The notes: a model not told the origin generated them from the sequence alone. Positions 9,024 to 17,887 are shown, counted from the first letter of the stretch. The stretch: 47,180 bases of DNA from Treponema sp. (GCA_031276815.1 JAISMJ010000063.1:1-47180), one strand, 5' to 3'. Numbers and translations: made by a program.

Positions 9024-10260
9024 AAAGTAAGTTATTAACAAATAACAGGTTTTGTTTTGAGGCATCACGCGGGGTCAACAGAGAAAAGTAAAGAACATCG
9101 GAATGGACGAGGCCTCGTTTATGCGCCGTTTGTCCTTTTACCAATTTTTCTTTTTATTATTATTCCAATACAAATTATACTAATAATTATTATTCCGATA
9201 TATATTATATTTATATGCACTCTATTTTTTTCAACTATTGTTTCTCTGTCTTCTTGCAACAAATAGTTTGCCAATATTTTTGCCATTGTTTTTCTATTTA
9301 AAAAATCCTCTAGTTTTGGTATTTCAAATACAAAAACCTCTTTGACATTCCTTTTTTCAAAATATATTCCTGTTGTCGCCGCTCTTAGTATATATTCATA
9401 ATACCATTTCGCATACAATGGTATGTAAATTAATCCGTCTCGCGCTTTTAATATAACGTCTACAAATTCGTTTTCTAAGGTAAAATTATTCTCTTTAATC
9501 ATTTCCGTTATTTCTATAGCTAATTGTTTGTTTTTTCTTGTATAATAATACAAGAAAAAACTTTTTGAATTTCCATGCTCATGGAAATCATACACTCCTG
9601 TATACTGCGTGTCTTTAATGCTATTCAAAAGCATTTGTATCTCATTTGATTCAACTCTTATAAAGTCGAGGCTTAAATTTAGTCCGTTCCCATTATACCG
9701 GGAATCATGTTCAAATCCATACGGGTTTAGTATATAAATAAAATCTACAGTTATATTCTTGAGTGCATTCTCCTGTGAATCTAAAGTTAGAATGACGTCT
9801 CTTAAGGCGTATACAGGGGCTTCTTCATTTCCATGTATACCGGAGACAATCAAGAACTTTTTATTGTTTGCATTTGATTGATTATACGTTATTTTATACA
9901 TTTTATATGAATGTTCTGAATAATATATGGTTCCCATTTCATATACAGTAAATTTATTGCTCAAATTAAATATAAATGATATTTGTTCTTCATAATTTCT
10001 AACTCTATTTTGAGCGTTTATAAAAAGAACTATGTGTAAAAAAATAATAACAAACAATATCTTTCTCATTTGAATAAAATCTCCTTTTGTAAGACATTAA
10101 TCATCTATATAAACGAATTCTAACGAATTCTCCTTCAAGATAAAAATTTTGTTCTGTTATCCAAAACCAATTAAACTTTAGTATGCCACGGCACTACAGA
10201 AACCTCTCATTACCAAATATAACTTTGAAAAGGGTCTGTTCACACTATGTATAACCAAAG
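9024..10260. mobile_element. AT-rich insertion inside the solute-binding protein gene
   Basis: About 1,237 bases separate the two halves of the binding-protein gene. Most of it is far more AT-rich than its surroundings, and it carries a single gene for an M14-like peptidase. No transposase, terminal inverted repeats or clear target duplication are visible; there is only microhomology (AAAG/CTTT) near both junctions. A 60-base strip at the left end (9061-9120) has host-like composition. The insertion is seen from the interrupted frame; the mechanism is unknown. Confidence 0.7.
9119..10069 (-). CDS. M14/AstE-like zinc peptidase, membrane anchored
   Basis: 316 residues, AT-rich codons throughout. 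There is a signal peptide (about 1-20), then a carboxypeptidase/succinylglutamate-desuccinylase fold. Zinc ligands H79 and E82 are in VSGIHGNEEAP, an N.NGLNLSLDF block is at about 126-136, and the third ligand is in YDFHEHG (H163 or H165). A candidate catalytic Glu sits in VFVFEIP. A C-terminal hydrophobic helix (about 285-306) followed by KRKIGKR suggests anchoring with the enzyme facing outward. The likely substrate is a peptide or amidated amino acid. AAGGAG lies 11 bases before the ATG. Composition and position point to recent horizontal acquisition. Confidence 0.75.
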   Translation of the reverse strand: MRKILFVIIFLHIVLFINAQNRVRNYEEQISFIFNLSNKFTVYEMGTIYYSEHSYKMYKITYNQSNANNKKFLIVSGIHGNEEAPVYALRDVILTLDSQENALKNITVDFIYILNPYGFEHDSRYNGNGLNLSLDFIRVESNEIQMLLNSIKDTQYTGVYDFHEHGNSKSFFLYYYTRKNKQLAIEITEMIKENNFTLENEFVDVILKARDGLIYIPLYAKWYYEYILRAATTGIYFEKRNVKEVFVFEIPKLEDFLNRKTMAKILANYLLQEDRETIVEKNRVHINIIYIGIIIISIICIGIIIKRKIGKRTNGA

Positions 10261-11214
10261 ATTGTAGGCAATCGCCATATCGGGGTGGAACGTGGTGAGC
10301 GTCGCCCTGCCCTGAGGCGCGGGCATGGCGAATACTCCCCACTCAAAGGCGGCATTTTTGTATGCGCCGGCTGTCCACGAGCCGTCCATAAACATCACCG
10401 CCTGCTGGCTGTTGAACAGCTCCTGCGAACCGGCGTAGCTTACGGACCCAAATCCTTGAGGGAGGTAGGGCGCAACATCGCGCATCGCTTGAAACGAAGC
10501 CTCAAAGTTTGCATCGTTGAGTTTCTTTTCGCCGGATTCATACCGCGCGCGCTCCGCTGCTCCGCCTATAAAGTTCGGCAACATGCCGAAATAGAACGCT
10601 TCGAGAATGTCCCACTCGTCCGCTATGCCGTTTGCAAGCGGCGTGTACCCTTTCGAGGCAAGCGCAGCGCACAGCGCAAGAAAATCTTCCCACGTGGGAG
10701 GAGTGGACAGCCCTTCTTTCTGGAATATGGTTTTGTTATAATAGACCGCGTGGGAGACCGCGGCAAAAGGCACCGCGAATATCCTCCCATCGCCCGTACG
10801 CCACGGGGCGGTGTTTGACGGGGTGAAATTCTCGCTGACGCCGGAAATATCCGAGCAGTCTCCGAAATAGCCCGCCTCGAACAATTCTTGACCCAGAGCG
10901 TAAGACCGCGCATACATGAGGTCGGGTCCCGCGCCGCTGTCAAGCTGCGCCCGAAGCGTTTCATTGTAATCGGGCGGATTTGTCGGACGGAACTGAATCG
11001 TTACCGTGGGCTTGATTTTTTTGTACTCATCCAACAAGGCTGTCATCTGGACAACATCATCCGTCCGCCATGATCCCATGGTCAAGATAATAGTTTCCTG
11101 TGCCGTCTTTGCCGTTACTTGCGGTTCGCTCTTTTTCGCGCATGAACCAAAAGCAAACAACACGCCTACAAGCGCCGCCGCGCTTACCAACATGATAGTT
11201 CTTTTCATAAACAT
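10240..11214 (-). pseudogene. N-terminal part of a sugar-type solute-binding lipoprotein, interrupted
   Basis: The frame begins with a lipoprotein signal (MKRTIMLVSAAALVGVLFAF then GSC, starting at residue 3). It continues as a classical family-1 solute-binding protein with PDLMYARSY, an AVYYNKTIF block and FMDGSWTAGAY. Native sequence ends at AIAYN (codon ending 10261), and seven foreign codons follow before the stop. The missing C-terminal lobe is at 8688-9023. The mature truncated product would lack part of the hinge and the second lobe, so it is probably non-functional. No permease or ATPase partner is adjacent. Its upstream region is one copy of a duplicated promoter/leader element. Confidence 0.85.
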
Positions 11215-11226
11215 TTTCTCCTTCTA

Positions 11227-11351
11227 TAATGAATGAACATGAAAAAGACAACGGGTGACCAACGATGGCACATATAGGGACGGATTAATCGCTCGAACCA
11301 TCAAGCTCCCTCATTGCCGTAATTCGATTATAATATGAAATGGGAAAAAAG
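11227..11351 (-). promoter_or_regulatory. Promoter and leader of the solute-binding gene (repeat copy A)
   Basis: A ~125-base element that recurs at 12741-12865 in the same orientation at roughly 80% identity by eye. On the minus strand it holds a TATAAT box about eight bases before a GGCAATGAGGG start, with a weak TTGCTT -35 at 16 bases. The transcribed leader then runs to the ribosome binding site of the split binding-protein gene. The ends of the leader can pair imperfectly (CAATGAGGG with CACCCGTTG). Confidence 0.6.
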
Positions 11352-11389
11352 CAAAGGAAAGTTTCATTACAAAAACTCATGGCGCTGTT

Positions 11390-11653
11390 TTAGATGTATG
11401 GAGCCGCCGCGCATCTCACCGGATACGGTATGTTGATCACGCGGCGCTGTACGCCATGTCCCGCTTCGACCCGCCGTTTTTCCCTGAACAAGAGATGGCT
11501 ACTCTGCGGTACGTCTGCCGTCTCCGCGCAATCCGCCTGCGGGATGCGCGTCCACGCCGGATTCGCGCCCGCGCATTTGTCCTCGACATATTGATTCATA
11601 CATTTGAGCCATTGGTCAAATTTCGCGTCATTTGCGGGAATATAATCCGCCAT
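11390..11653 (-). pseudogene. Broken member of the repeated FDxWxxxMNQYV family
   Basis: Starting at ATG 11653 (AAGGA seven bases upstream), the first 39 codons (MADYIPANDAKFDQW..., MNQYV..KC) match the N-terminus of the intact gene at 24313-24981. After the residues IP the frame departs. A later match to the central domain (RRVAISCSGKNGGSKRD) is found in a different frame, so the gene has lost its middle and is frameshifted. The family function is unknown. Like the intact copy it lies directly downstream, on the same strand, of a 21-bp repeat array. Confidence 0.7.
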
Positions 11654-11786
11654 ACCGATATCCTTACGCCTATATATTCCGGAAACGGCAGCCGCTCCGG
11701 TTGATGCCGCGATACTTTGCGGGAATATGCCCGCGATACGTCCGGTTACAAAGCGCAAACCCAGCCCCGCGTGTGTTTTTACATGA

Positions 11787-12311
11787 GTTAGAAAGAGTAT
11801 TAATTGATATACGAAAGGCATATATCGAGTTAGAAAAAGTATGTCTTGAATTAGAGAAAAAATTTCTCGAGTTAGAAAAAGTATAACTCGAGTTAGAAAA
11901 AAAATTTCTCGAGTTAGAAAAAGTATAACTCGGGTTAGAAAAAAAATTTCTCAAGTTAGAAAAAGTATAACTCGAGTTAGAAAAAGTATAACTCGGGTTA
12001 GAAAAAGTATAACTCGAGTTAGAAAAAGTATAACTCGGGTTAGAAAAGTTATGACTCAAGTTAGAAAAAGTATGATTTGAGTTAGAAAAGTTATGACTCA
12101 AGTTAGAAAAAGTATGATTTGAGTTAGAAAAAATATAACTCAGGTTAGAAAAGTTATGACTCAAGTTAGAAAAAGTATGACTCAAGTTAGAAAAGTTATA
12201 ACTCAAGTTAGAAAAAGTATGACTTGGGTTAGAAAAAGTATGACTTGGGTTAGAAAATCCATATCGTGTGTTATAAAGATTATTACTTGAGGTACAAAAA
12301 GACTAGCGCAC
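11787..12311. repeat. 25-unit tandem array, 21-bp period, with TAACTCGAGTTA palindromes
   Basis: The unit begins GTTAGAAAAAGTATAACTC and is exactly 21 bases. Starts can be read at 11787, 11829, 11850, 11871, 11892 and onward every 21 bases to 12249, with decayed units at about 11808, 12270 and 12291, and no insertion or deletion across the readable units. Unit junctions form a 12-base palindrome, TAACTCGAGTTA or variants (TGACTCAAGTTA, TTTCTCGAGTTA). On the minus strand two frames stay open (heptads SYTFSNS and LTRVILF), but neither has a credible start. It lies about 130 bases upstream of the family pseudogene. Confidence 0.95.
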
Positions 12312-12553
12312 GGTGTAAAGAGGAAGGGAGGCGGAGGAAAAGGTACGCCTGCCGTAACGGACTCCGGTACGGCGGATAAAGCCGGACGCGCCTGTACCCA
12401 GCGATCCGCCGCCGGATAGTCCGGCGCTGAAAGATAATCCGCATACGGTGAAAAATAGGGGCGGGGGCTTATATCCTTTTCTTCCAACGCGCGTTGAGCC
12501 GTTTCTGCGGGGGAGGCGCATGAAAAAATCAGCGCGGTACTTTTAATATTCAT
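12303..12553 (-). pseudogene. Possible frameshifted remnant of an unidentified gene
   Basis: From ATG 12553 a frame reads MNIKSTALIFSCASPAETAQ..., ending in PYFSPYADYLSA. The neighbouring frame continues with a more protein-like GLSGGGSLGTGASG segment and stops at 12303, against the edge of the 21-bp array. This suggests one gene with a frameshift near 12420. No family is recognised. The duplicated promoter/leader element upstream points into it. Confidence 0.3.
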
Positions 12554-12688
12554 GCGTATAAGCATAAGAACAAGCCTTCATGTTGCCAAGCGGTTGTTTT
12601 TGAGCGTTGCGCTTTCTCGCTTGCTTTCGCAAGAAGCGGCGCAAGCGGGAGCGAAAGACGCGCTATCATGCGCGTCACGTATCTTCCG

Positions 12689-12713
12689 AATGGAACCGAA
12701 TCGTTCCATTATA
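12689..12713 (-). promoter_or_regulatory. TATAAT box with an adjoining inverted repeat
   Basis: On the minus strand TATAAT (12713-12708) overlaps a perfect eight-base inverted repeat, AATGGAAC-6-GTTCCATT (12689-12710). A second perfect hairpin, GACGCGC-6-GCGCGTC, follows at 12657-12676. These are candidate promoter/operator or leader structures for the remnant gene downstream. Confidence 0.35.
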
Positions 12714-12740
12714 GGGGAAAAGACAGGGCGCAGGCTGGCG

Positions 12741-12865
12741 TAATGAATGAACATAAAAAAGACAATGAGGGACCAACGATGGCACGTATTGGAAAGAATT
12801 AATCACCGGAACCTTCAGGCGCCCTCATTGCCGTAACGTGATTATAACATGAAACGGGAAAAAAC
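12741..12865 (-). promoter_or_regulatory. Duplicated promoter/leader element (repeat copy B)
   Basis: The second copy of the element at 11227-11351. The TATAAT box is conserved. Here the leader ends pair perfectly: CAATGAGGG (minus strand, 12830-12822) with CCCTCATTG (12771-12763), enclosing about 50 bases. Retention of the box and of the outer stem suggests a structured leader RNA rather than a chance repeat. Together the two copies bracket the family pseudogene and its array. Confidence 0.6.
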
Positions 12866-13002
12866 GCGCCGGAAAGGGCTTGTCCCGAAGCATACCCATG
12901 CGCTCGCGTAGCAACGGGTCCGGCGGGTTCTACGGTTGCAAGCGGGACTCCCTATCGCAGTCCGCGCGTATGCCGTGAAAGAGCGGAAACAGGGAATGGC
13001 GT

Positions 13003-14310
13003 TTACCGCTTCTCCCGTTCTTTCACGATCCGTTCCGCCTCCTCATATCCCACATCCGGCACCAGCGAAGCGGCATACGATGCGGACGCTTCCAGCAGAG
13101 CGGCGCACCGTTCCTCATTCGGCGTCAGCGTTTCAATACATTTTGTTCTGAATAACAAGACGGCGCGTTCAAGCAAACAGACGCTTTCAAGAAGGGAGTC
13201 CGCAATCAAGGGCAGAAAGGCGTTGAGTTCGAATTCTCCGCGGGAAGCGGCGGCTGTAATGGCGAAGTCATGCGCCTGCACCCGTATCGCGGTCTGGATA
13301 ACCATTTCGGGAATAACGGGATTCACCTTTCCGGGCATGATGGTGCTGCCCATTTGCAGGGGCTGTACGGTTATCTCCCCAATGCCGCCGTGCGGTCCCG
13401 CGTTCATAAGACGAATATCGCCCGCTATTTTAGAAAGATTAACCGACAGCGCCTTGAGCAGACCGGACGCCTCGACAAATACATCGTTGTTCTGAGTAAT
13501 ATCCATAGGATACTCGGCGGCGGCTAAACCGATGCCGGTCATTTCACGCAATATGCCGTATACCATGAACCGGTAGCGCCGTTCCGCCGTATCCGCGTTG
13601 CCGACAGCCGTTCCGCCCAAGTTTACCTGCCGCAGCCGTTCCTCTATCTTGTACAGACGCCATCTGTCCCGCCCTACCGCCTGTGCATACGCGCCGAATT
13701 CTTCTCCCAGCGTAATAGGCACAGCATCCATGAGTTCGGTACGTCCCAGTTTTTTTATAGCGCTCCATGCGTTTTCCTTACGCTGGAGGCTTTCCTGTAG
13801 CGTAGCGCATTGCTCGCTCAAAGAGCGGAGCGCCAGAATCGCAGCTATACGCAACGCCGTCGGATACACATCATTCGTTGACTGCCCGCGGTTCACGTGA
13901 TCAATGGGGTGTATTATATTGTAAGAGCCGGCGGGCTTTCCAAGGGAGAGAAGCGCAAGGTTTGCAAGCACTTCGTTGACGTTCATGTTGGTTGAGGTTC
14001 CGGCGCCGCCTTGCAGGGCGTCCACCGGAAAGAGCGGTTCACAGTGTTCCATTGCAAGAACGCGATCACAGGCGCCGGCAATAGCGCGGTAGAGTTCCGC
14101 CGTGCCTGAAGCTGTTCCCGCCGCTTTCTCTTCCAACGCCGCATAGGTAAGAGCCGCGGCTTTTTTTACCATCACCAGCGCCCTGATAAGCAGCGGAGAA
14201 GTCTTTTTGTAGTGTAAGCTGAAATTGTCAATAGCCCGCGCTGTCTGAATACCGTAGACCGTGTCATCGTCCAGCGCTAATGTACCAATAGAATCTTTTT
14301 CTATACGCAT
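13003..14310 (-). CDS. aspA: Aspartate ammonia-lyase, C-terminally shortened
   Basis: 435 residues of the fumarase/aspartase superfamily, converting L-aspartate to fumarate and ammonia in the cytoplasm. Visible family blocks are NMNVNEVLAN, NRGQSTNDVYPTA and the signature GSTIMPGKVNP, which carries the flexible active-site loop. E. coli AspA is 478 residues; this protein stops about 40 residues early, after GYEEAERIVKERE. The +2 frame at that point reads ERTGEAVNAI, resembling the expected next segment (ETGKSVREVV), so a frameshift may have cut off the C-terminal domain. Activity is therefore uncertain. Fumarase class II is an alternative, but the blocks fit aspartase better. A polar amino acid transporter lies nearby on the same strand. 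Confidence 0.85.
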   Translation of the reverse strand: MRIEKDSIGTLALDDDTVYGIQTARAIDNFSLHYKKTSPLLIRALVMVKKAAALTYAALEEKAAGTASGTAELYRAIAGACDRVLAMEHCEPLFPVDALQGGAGTSTNMNVNEVLANLALLSLGKPAGSYNIIHPIDHVNRGQSTNDVYPTALRIAAILALRSLSEQCATLQESLQRKENAWSAIKKLGRTELMDAVPITLGEEFGAYAQAVGRDRWRLYKIEERLRQVNLGGTAVGNADTAERRYRFMVYGILREMTGIGLAAAEYPMDITQNNDVFVEASGLLKALSVNLSKIAGDIRLMNAGPHGGIGEITVQPLQMGSTIMPGKVNPVIPEMVIQTAIRVQAHDFAITAAASRGEFELNAFLPLIADSLLESVCLLERAVLLFRTKCIETLTPNEERCAALLEASASYAASLVPDVGYEEAERIVKEREKR

Positions 14311-14406
14311 ATTGTACGTATACCGTCTCTTTTTTCTATAGTTTTCTATGGGTTTTTATATACGGCAAGACCGGAAGCATCCGTCCTTGCCGTACCCGCC
14401 GTGCTG

Positions 14407-15222
14407 TTAGAATATCGCTACTACGCTGCCGTCCGTCCATGTCTTGGCGATATACTCCTTGACTTTCTGGGAAAGCAAAGATTTCTTGAGCGCCTGAATA
14501 CGGGGATCGTTCTCCGCGCCTTTCTTAACAACCACAATATTGACATACGGTGATTCCGAACCCTCAATAATAAGAGAATCGGTGAGCGGATTGAAGCCCG
14601 CTTGCAAGGCGTAGTTGCCGTTGATAGTCGCCGCATCCACATCGTCCAGAGAACGGGGAAGCTGCGCGGCTTCGAGTTCAGAGAACTGAATGTTTTTCGG
14701 GTTTTCAGCAATATCAAGCACAGTCGCCTCCAAACCCGCGCCGGCTTTCAACGTAATGACGCCATGCGCCTGAAGCAGAAGCAAGGCGCGTCCGCCGTTA
14801 GACGGATCATTGGGGATAGCAATGAGTGCGCCATCCGGAATATCCGCAAGGGTCGTATACTTCTTTGAATACAGACCAAACGGTTCAATGTGTACGCCAA
14901 ACGCGGACACCAACGCAGCAGACCATTCCGCATTTGACTCAAGATAGGGAATGTGCTGGAAAAAATTAGCGTCAAGATCCCCGCGTATAAGCGCCTCATT
15001 CGGCTGTACATAGTCGTTGTACTCAATGACGTCAAGCGTAACGCCTTGAGCCTTCAGATCATCCTTGATCAGAGTAAGCAGTTCCGCATGGGGAACCGGC
15101 GTCGCGCCGATCTTGAGCGTCTGTTGTTTTACACCGCCGTCTTTCTGCGGGGCGGCGAATACCGGCTGAATGAGGGCGGCGAGCACGAGTGTCACCGCAA
15201 TCACCCCAATCAATTTCTTCAT
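14407..15222 (-). CDS. MetQ/NlpA-family substrate-binding protein
   Basis: 271 residues. The mature region starts LKIGATPVPHAELL and contains ANFFQHIPYLE, two hallmarks of methionine-binding MetQ proteins; IPNDPSNGGRALLLL is also typical. It should bind methionine or a related amino acid in the periplasm. Unlike most MetQ proteins it has a cleavable signal peptide (…PVFA/AP) and no lipobox cysteine. No metN or metI is present in the window, so it may use a distant transporter or the neighbouring one. It has its own promoter (15284-15312). Confidence 0.88.
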   Translation of the reverse strand: MKKLIGVIAVTLVLAALIQPVFAAPQKDGGVKQQTLKIGATPVPHAELLTLIKDDLKAQGVTLDVIEYNDYVQPNEALIRGDLDANFFQHIPYLESNAEWSAALVSAFGVHIEPFGLYSKKYTTLADIPDGALIAIPNDPSNGGRALLLLQAHGVITLKAGAGLEATVLDIAENPKNIQFSELEAAQLPRSLDDVDAATINGNYALQAGFNPLTDSLIIEGSESPYVNIVVVKKGAENDPRIQALKKSLLSQKVKEYIAKTWTDGSVVAIF

Positions 15223-15283
15223 ATATCTCTCCTTTTAGACTGTGAGTATTCCTAATAACATACTAATTACATAGGATTAACGA

Positions 15284-15312
15284 ATACTATAGAAAAACAA
15301 AAAAAATGTCAA
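15284..15312 (-). promoter_or_regulatory. Promoter of the MetQ-like gene
   Basis: On the minus strand TTGACA (15312-15307) and TAGTAT (15289-15284) are separated by 17 bases, a near-consensus sigma-70 promoter. Predicted transcription starts near 15277, giving a leader of about 55 bases. Confidence 0.65.
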
Positions 15313-15339
15313 TAGCTGTTTCGCTTTTTTTAAAAAGAA

Positions 15340-15358
15340 TTTCTGTCCATAGACAGAA
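15340..15358. terminator. Hairpin between the amino acid transporter operon and the MetQ-like gene
   Basis: An inverted repeat TTTCTGTC / GACAGAAA with a four-base CATA loop, followed on the minus strand by a T-rich run. It may end transcription of the transporter operon. The rest of the 15223-15607 interval contains the promoter of the MetQ-like gene and no gene. Confidence 0.35.
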
Positions 15359-15607
15359 AAACGTTCCGCCGCGTGTGTTTTCTACAGCAGCCTTTGACTG
15401 ATTGCCGGCCGCTCATGTATCACGAGCGTTACCGCCCCTGTATCCACGACCGCCTCCGCCCCTGCGGTATACGTTCAAGCTGAATCGCGCCCGTTTCAAT
15501 ACAGCGGCATGGGAATGTACTATCAATCTATTTTTCTATCCATCTCATTCGCCCAAATTTCGCATACTGTTTTTGAAGGCTTTGATACTATAGCGATATA
15601 TGCCGTC

Positions 15608-16300
15608 CTATTCCAAAAATACGTCTAAATTCTGTTCTTTATCTTTGGATAATTTACGCACGATACAGGAAAGCGAGAAGTTGATCGCAAAATACACCAG
15701 CGCAATGAAGCTGTAAAGCACAAAAATATGAGCGGTGCGTACCACCGTACCTTTGGAAATGCTGCCCATGAGGTTCTTTGCGTTAAAAAAGAATTCCGCA
15801 ATAGCGAACTGTGCAAAAAACGACGTGTCTTTTATGGTGGTGATGATCTGGCTCATAAGGGACGGTACGATGCGTTCAAAACACTGGGGCAGAATAATAT
15901 AAATGAGCGTTTGGGCAAAGTTGAACCCTTGGGAGCGGGCGGCTTCAAACTGCCCTTTTGCTATGGAGTTAAGCCCTCCGCGCACAATTTCCGCAATAAC
16001 GGACGAAGTATACAGGGCAAGCCCTATACCGCCGCGGATGAGGTAGTTTCCGAGAGGCAGCATGAATATGCAAATGAGAATCCAGAGAAGGAGCGGCGTA
16101 CTGCGGAAGATTTCAATATAAATGGAGGCGATTCTGCCAAACACGTGTTTTTCGTAATTCCGCAGCAAAGCTAGTATGGTACCTAACACGATGCTTGCAC
16201 ATACGGTGATGACAGAGATACCCAGGGTAGTTCTTAAACCCGCAAACATAAAGAGGAGATTATCGGAAGTAAAAATATCGGCAAAAACCTGCATATTCAT
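15608..16300 (-). CDS. Polar amino acid ABC transporter permease (second)
   Basis: 230 residues of the HisM/GlnP-type permease family (3-TM-Glu/His domain). It has several membrane helices and the cytoplasmic EAA loop, read as EAARSQGFNFAQTLIYIILPQ (about 118-138), which docks on the ATPase. It overlaps the upstream permease gene by four bases, so the pair is coupled and probably forms a heterodimeric channel. It is the last gene of the four-gene transporter operon. Confidence 0.92.
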   Translation of the reverse strand: MNMQVFADIFTSDNLLFMFAGLRTTLGISVITVCASIVLGTILALLRNYEKHVFGRIASIYIEIFRSTPLLLWILICIFMLPLGNYLIRGGIGLALYTSSVIAEIVRGGLNSIAKGQFEAARSQGFNFAQTLIYIILPQCFERIVPSLMSQIITTIKDTSFFAQFAIAEFFFNAKNLMGSISKGTVVRTAHIFVLYSFIALVYFAINFSLSCIVRKLSKDKEQNLDVFLE

Positions 16301-17010
16301 ACCTGCTTCTCCTCGTTTACCGGAGGATGAACAATGGTATCGCGGTTCTTGATTTTAACCTCATGCCGCCGCGCCCATGATACAAGCGGGAAACAGAGCA
16401 GAAAATACAGCAGTCCTGTTACCACATAGGCGGGACCGTAACTCAAGGTGCCATTTGACGCCCACGAATCCGCGCGGTACATGAGGTCTCCTCCGGCGAT
16501 GAGCGCCAGCACCGACGTATTCTTGATGAGGTTTACCGCTTGATTGGCAAGCGGCGGCAGTACAATGGTAATCGTCTGCGGCAGGATTATCCACCACATC
16601 GACTGAATATAGGAAAAGCCCTGTGAACGCGCCGCTTCGGTTTGCCCCTTCGGAATGGACGTGATGCCCGCGCGTATCACTTCCGCGACATACGCGCCGT
16701 GATACACTCCAACGCACAACGCCCCGATACTGAACACGTCGAGCGTAACGCCGATATAAGGGAGGGCATTGTACACAAAGAAAACCTGTATGACAAGCGG
16801 CGTGTTCTGGAAAAATTCAACATATACACGGGCGATACCCTTCAAAAGGGCTTTAGAAGAGGTAGAAAAAAGACCGAACATAATGCCGAGTACAAGGGCG
16901 AGGAGCAGAGCGGAAAGAGAAACGGCAATCGTTACCACAAACCCTTCGAGAAAAACCGAATACTCCGCCAATAACCGCGCCCAGCGCCACAATGCAAAAG
17001 GTCCGCTCAT
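16297..17010 (-). CDS. Polar amino acid ABC transporter permease (first)
   Basis: 237 residues, same family as the following permease. The EAA loop reads TEAARSQGFSYIQSMWWII (about 141-159). The segment FFQNTPLVIQ is the conserved first-helix region of glutamine/glutamate/aspartate-type permeases. It belongs to the operon ATPase-binding protein-permease-permease. Confidence 0.92.
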   Translation of the reverse strand: MSGPFALWRWARLLAEYSVFLEGFVVTIAVSLSALLLALVLGIMFGLFSTSSKALLKGIARVYVEFFQNTPLVIQVFFVYNALPYIGVTLDVFSIGALCVGVYHGAYVAEVIRAGITSIPKGQTEAARSQGFSYIQSMWWIILPQTITIVLPPLANQAVNLIKNTSVLALIAGGDLMYRADSWASNGTLSYGPAYVVTGLLYFLLCFPLVSWARRHEVKIKNRDTIVHPPVNEEKQV

Positions 17011-17094
17011 ACGTCCCCACAGAGAGCAAGGCGGCGGCGCACCTTGCTCAGAAAGACTACCGCGGGACTACCGCAGGAGGTCTTTCTCATCATA

Positions 17095-17877
17095 TCAAAG
17101 ACCGTATTTCTTGATGAGACCGTCAAGGGTACCGTCTGTAAGCCATTTCTGAATAAGCCCCTCAACATAAGTCGCCAACTCCTTATTGGAGAGCTTGCTT
17201 GCTACGCCGTACTCCTGCGGAGAGAACGCATCCGGCAGAATAACACATTCGTTATCAAGGTAGCCGTTCAGGATGGATTTATCTACAGAGAATACATCGA
17301 CACGCCCGGAGTCGAGCGCCGCTTTGATTTCAGGGTAAGTGGCAAACTCCATAAAGCTGACGGTAATGCCGAGAGCATCAGCCGCTTGCTGAATTGCCGC
17401 ACGGCTCGTAGCGGATTGGGCGACGCCGATGGTCTTCCCATCCATATCCTGCAGTCCTGTAAAACCGGAGGATTTTTTTACCAAAAGACCAACCGCATCG
17501 GTGTAATAGGACGTAGAGAAATTATAGGTAAGTTTTCTCTCCTCGGTAATGGTAAACGTCGCGATGACAAGGTCAATATCCCCATTATCAAGCAACGGCC
17601 CTCTGGTTTTCGCGGTTACCGGCGTAAAGGTGATTTTTTTCGCATCACCCAAAATTTCTTTGGCAATAAGTCCGGCAAGCTCAATCTCCATCCCTTCATA
17701 TTGGTTCGTCGCGGTATTGAGTAGTCCAAATCTGGGCACATCGGATTTTACTCCCACTTTGAGAACACCCGCTTTCCGGATTTTTTCAACCCCTTCCGCA
17801 CTAGCGCTGGCAAATACTGCTCCAGCAACAGCCATGAGAATTAAAGCCGTACAAAAGATTCTTTTCCCTGCTTTCAT
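17095..17877 (-). CDS. Polar amino acid-binding protein (glutamate/aspartate type)
   Basis: 260 residues with a signal peptide (about 1-25) and an SBP_bac_3 domain. GVLKVGVKSDVPRFG and EGMEIELAGLIAKEIL form the first lobe, and DLVIATFTITEERKLTYNFS is the usual ligand-binding stretch. The overall pattern is closest to PEB1/GltI-type aspartate/glutamate binders. There is no lipobox. It starts 11 bases after the ATPase stop codon. With aspA downstream, import and deamination of aspartate is a plausible joint role. Confidence 0.9.
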   Translation of the reverse strand: MKAGKRIFCTALILMAVAGAVFASASAEGVEKIRKAGVLKVGVKSDVPRFGLLNTATNQYEGMEIELAGLIAKEILGDAKKITFTPVTAKTRGPLLDNGDIDLVIATFTITEERKLTYNFSTSYYTDAVGLLVKKSSGFTGLQDMDGKTIGVAQSATSRAAIQQAADALGITVSFMEFATYPEIKAALDSGRVDVFSVDKSILNGYLDNECVILPDAFSPQEYGVASKLSNKELATYVEGLIQKWLTDGTLDGLIKKYGL

Positions 17878-17887
17878 TCCATTCCTC

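Noticed and set aside
11670-12565. Long minus-strand frames through the first array (heptads SYTFSNS or LTRVILF) read as repeat proteins
   Set aside because: Two frames are open simply because the unit is 21 bases long. Neither has a believable start and ribosome binding site, and the sequence gives no reason to prefer either.
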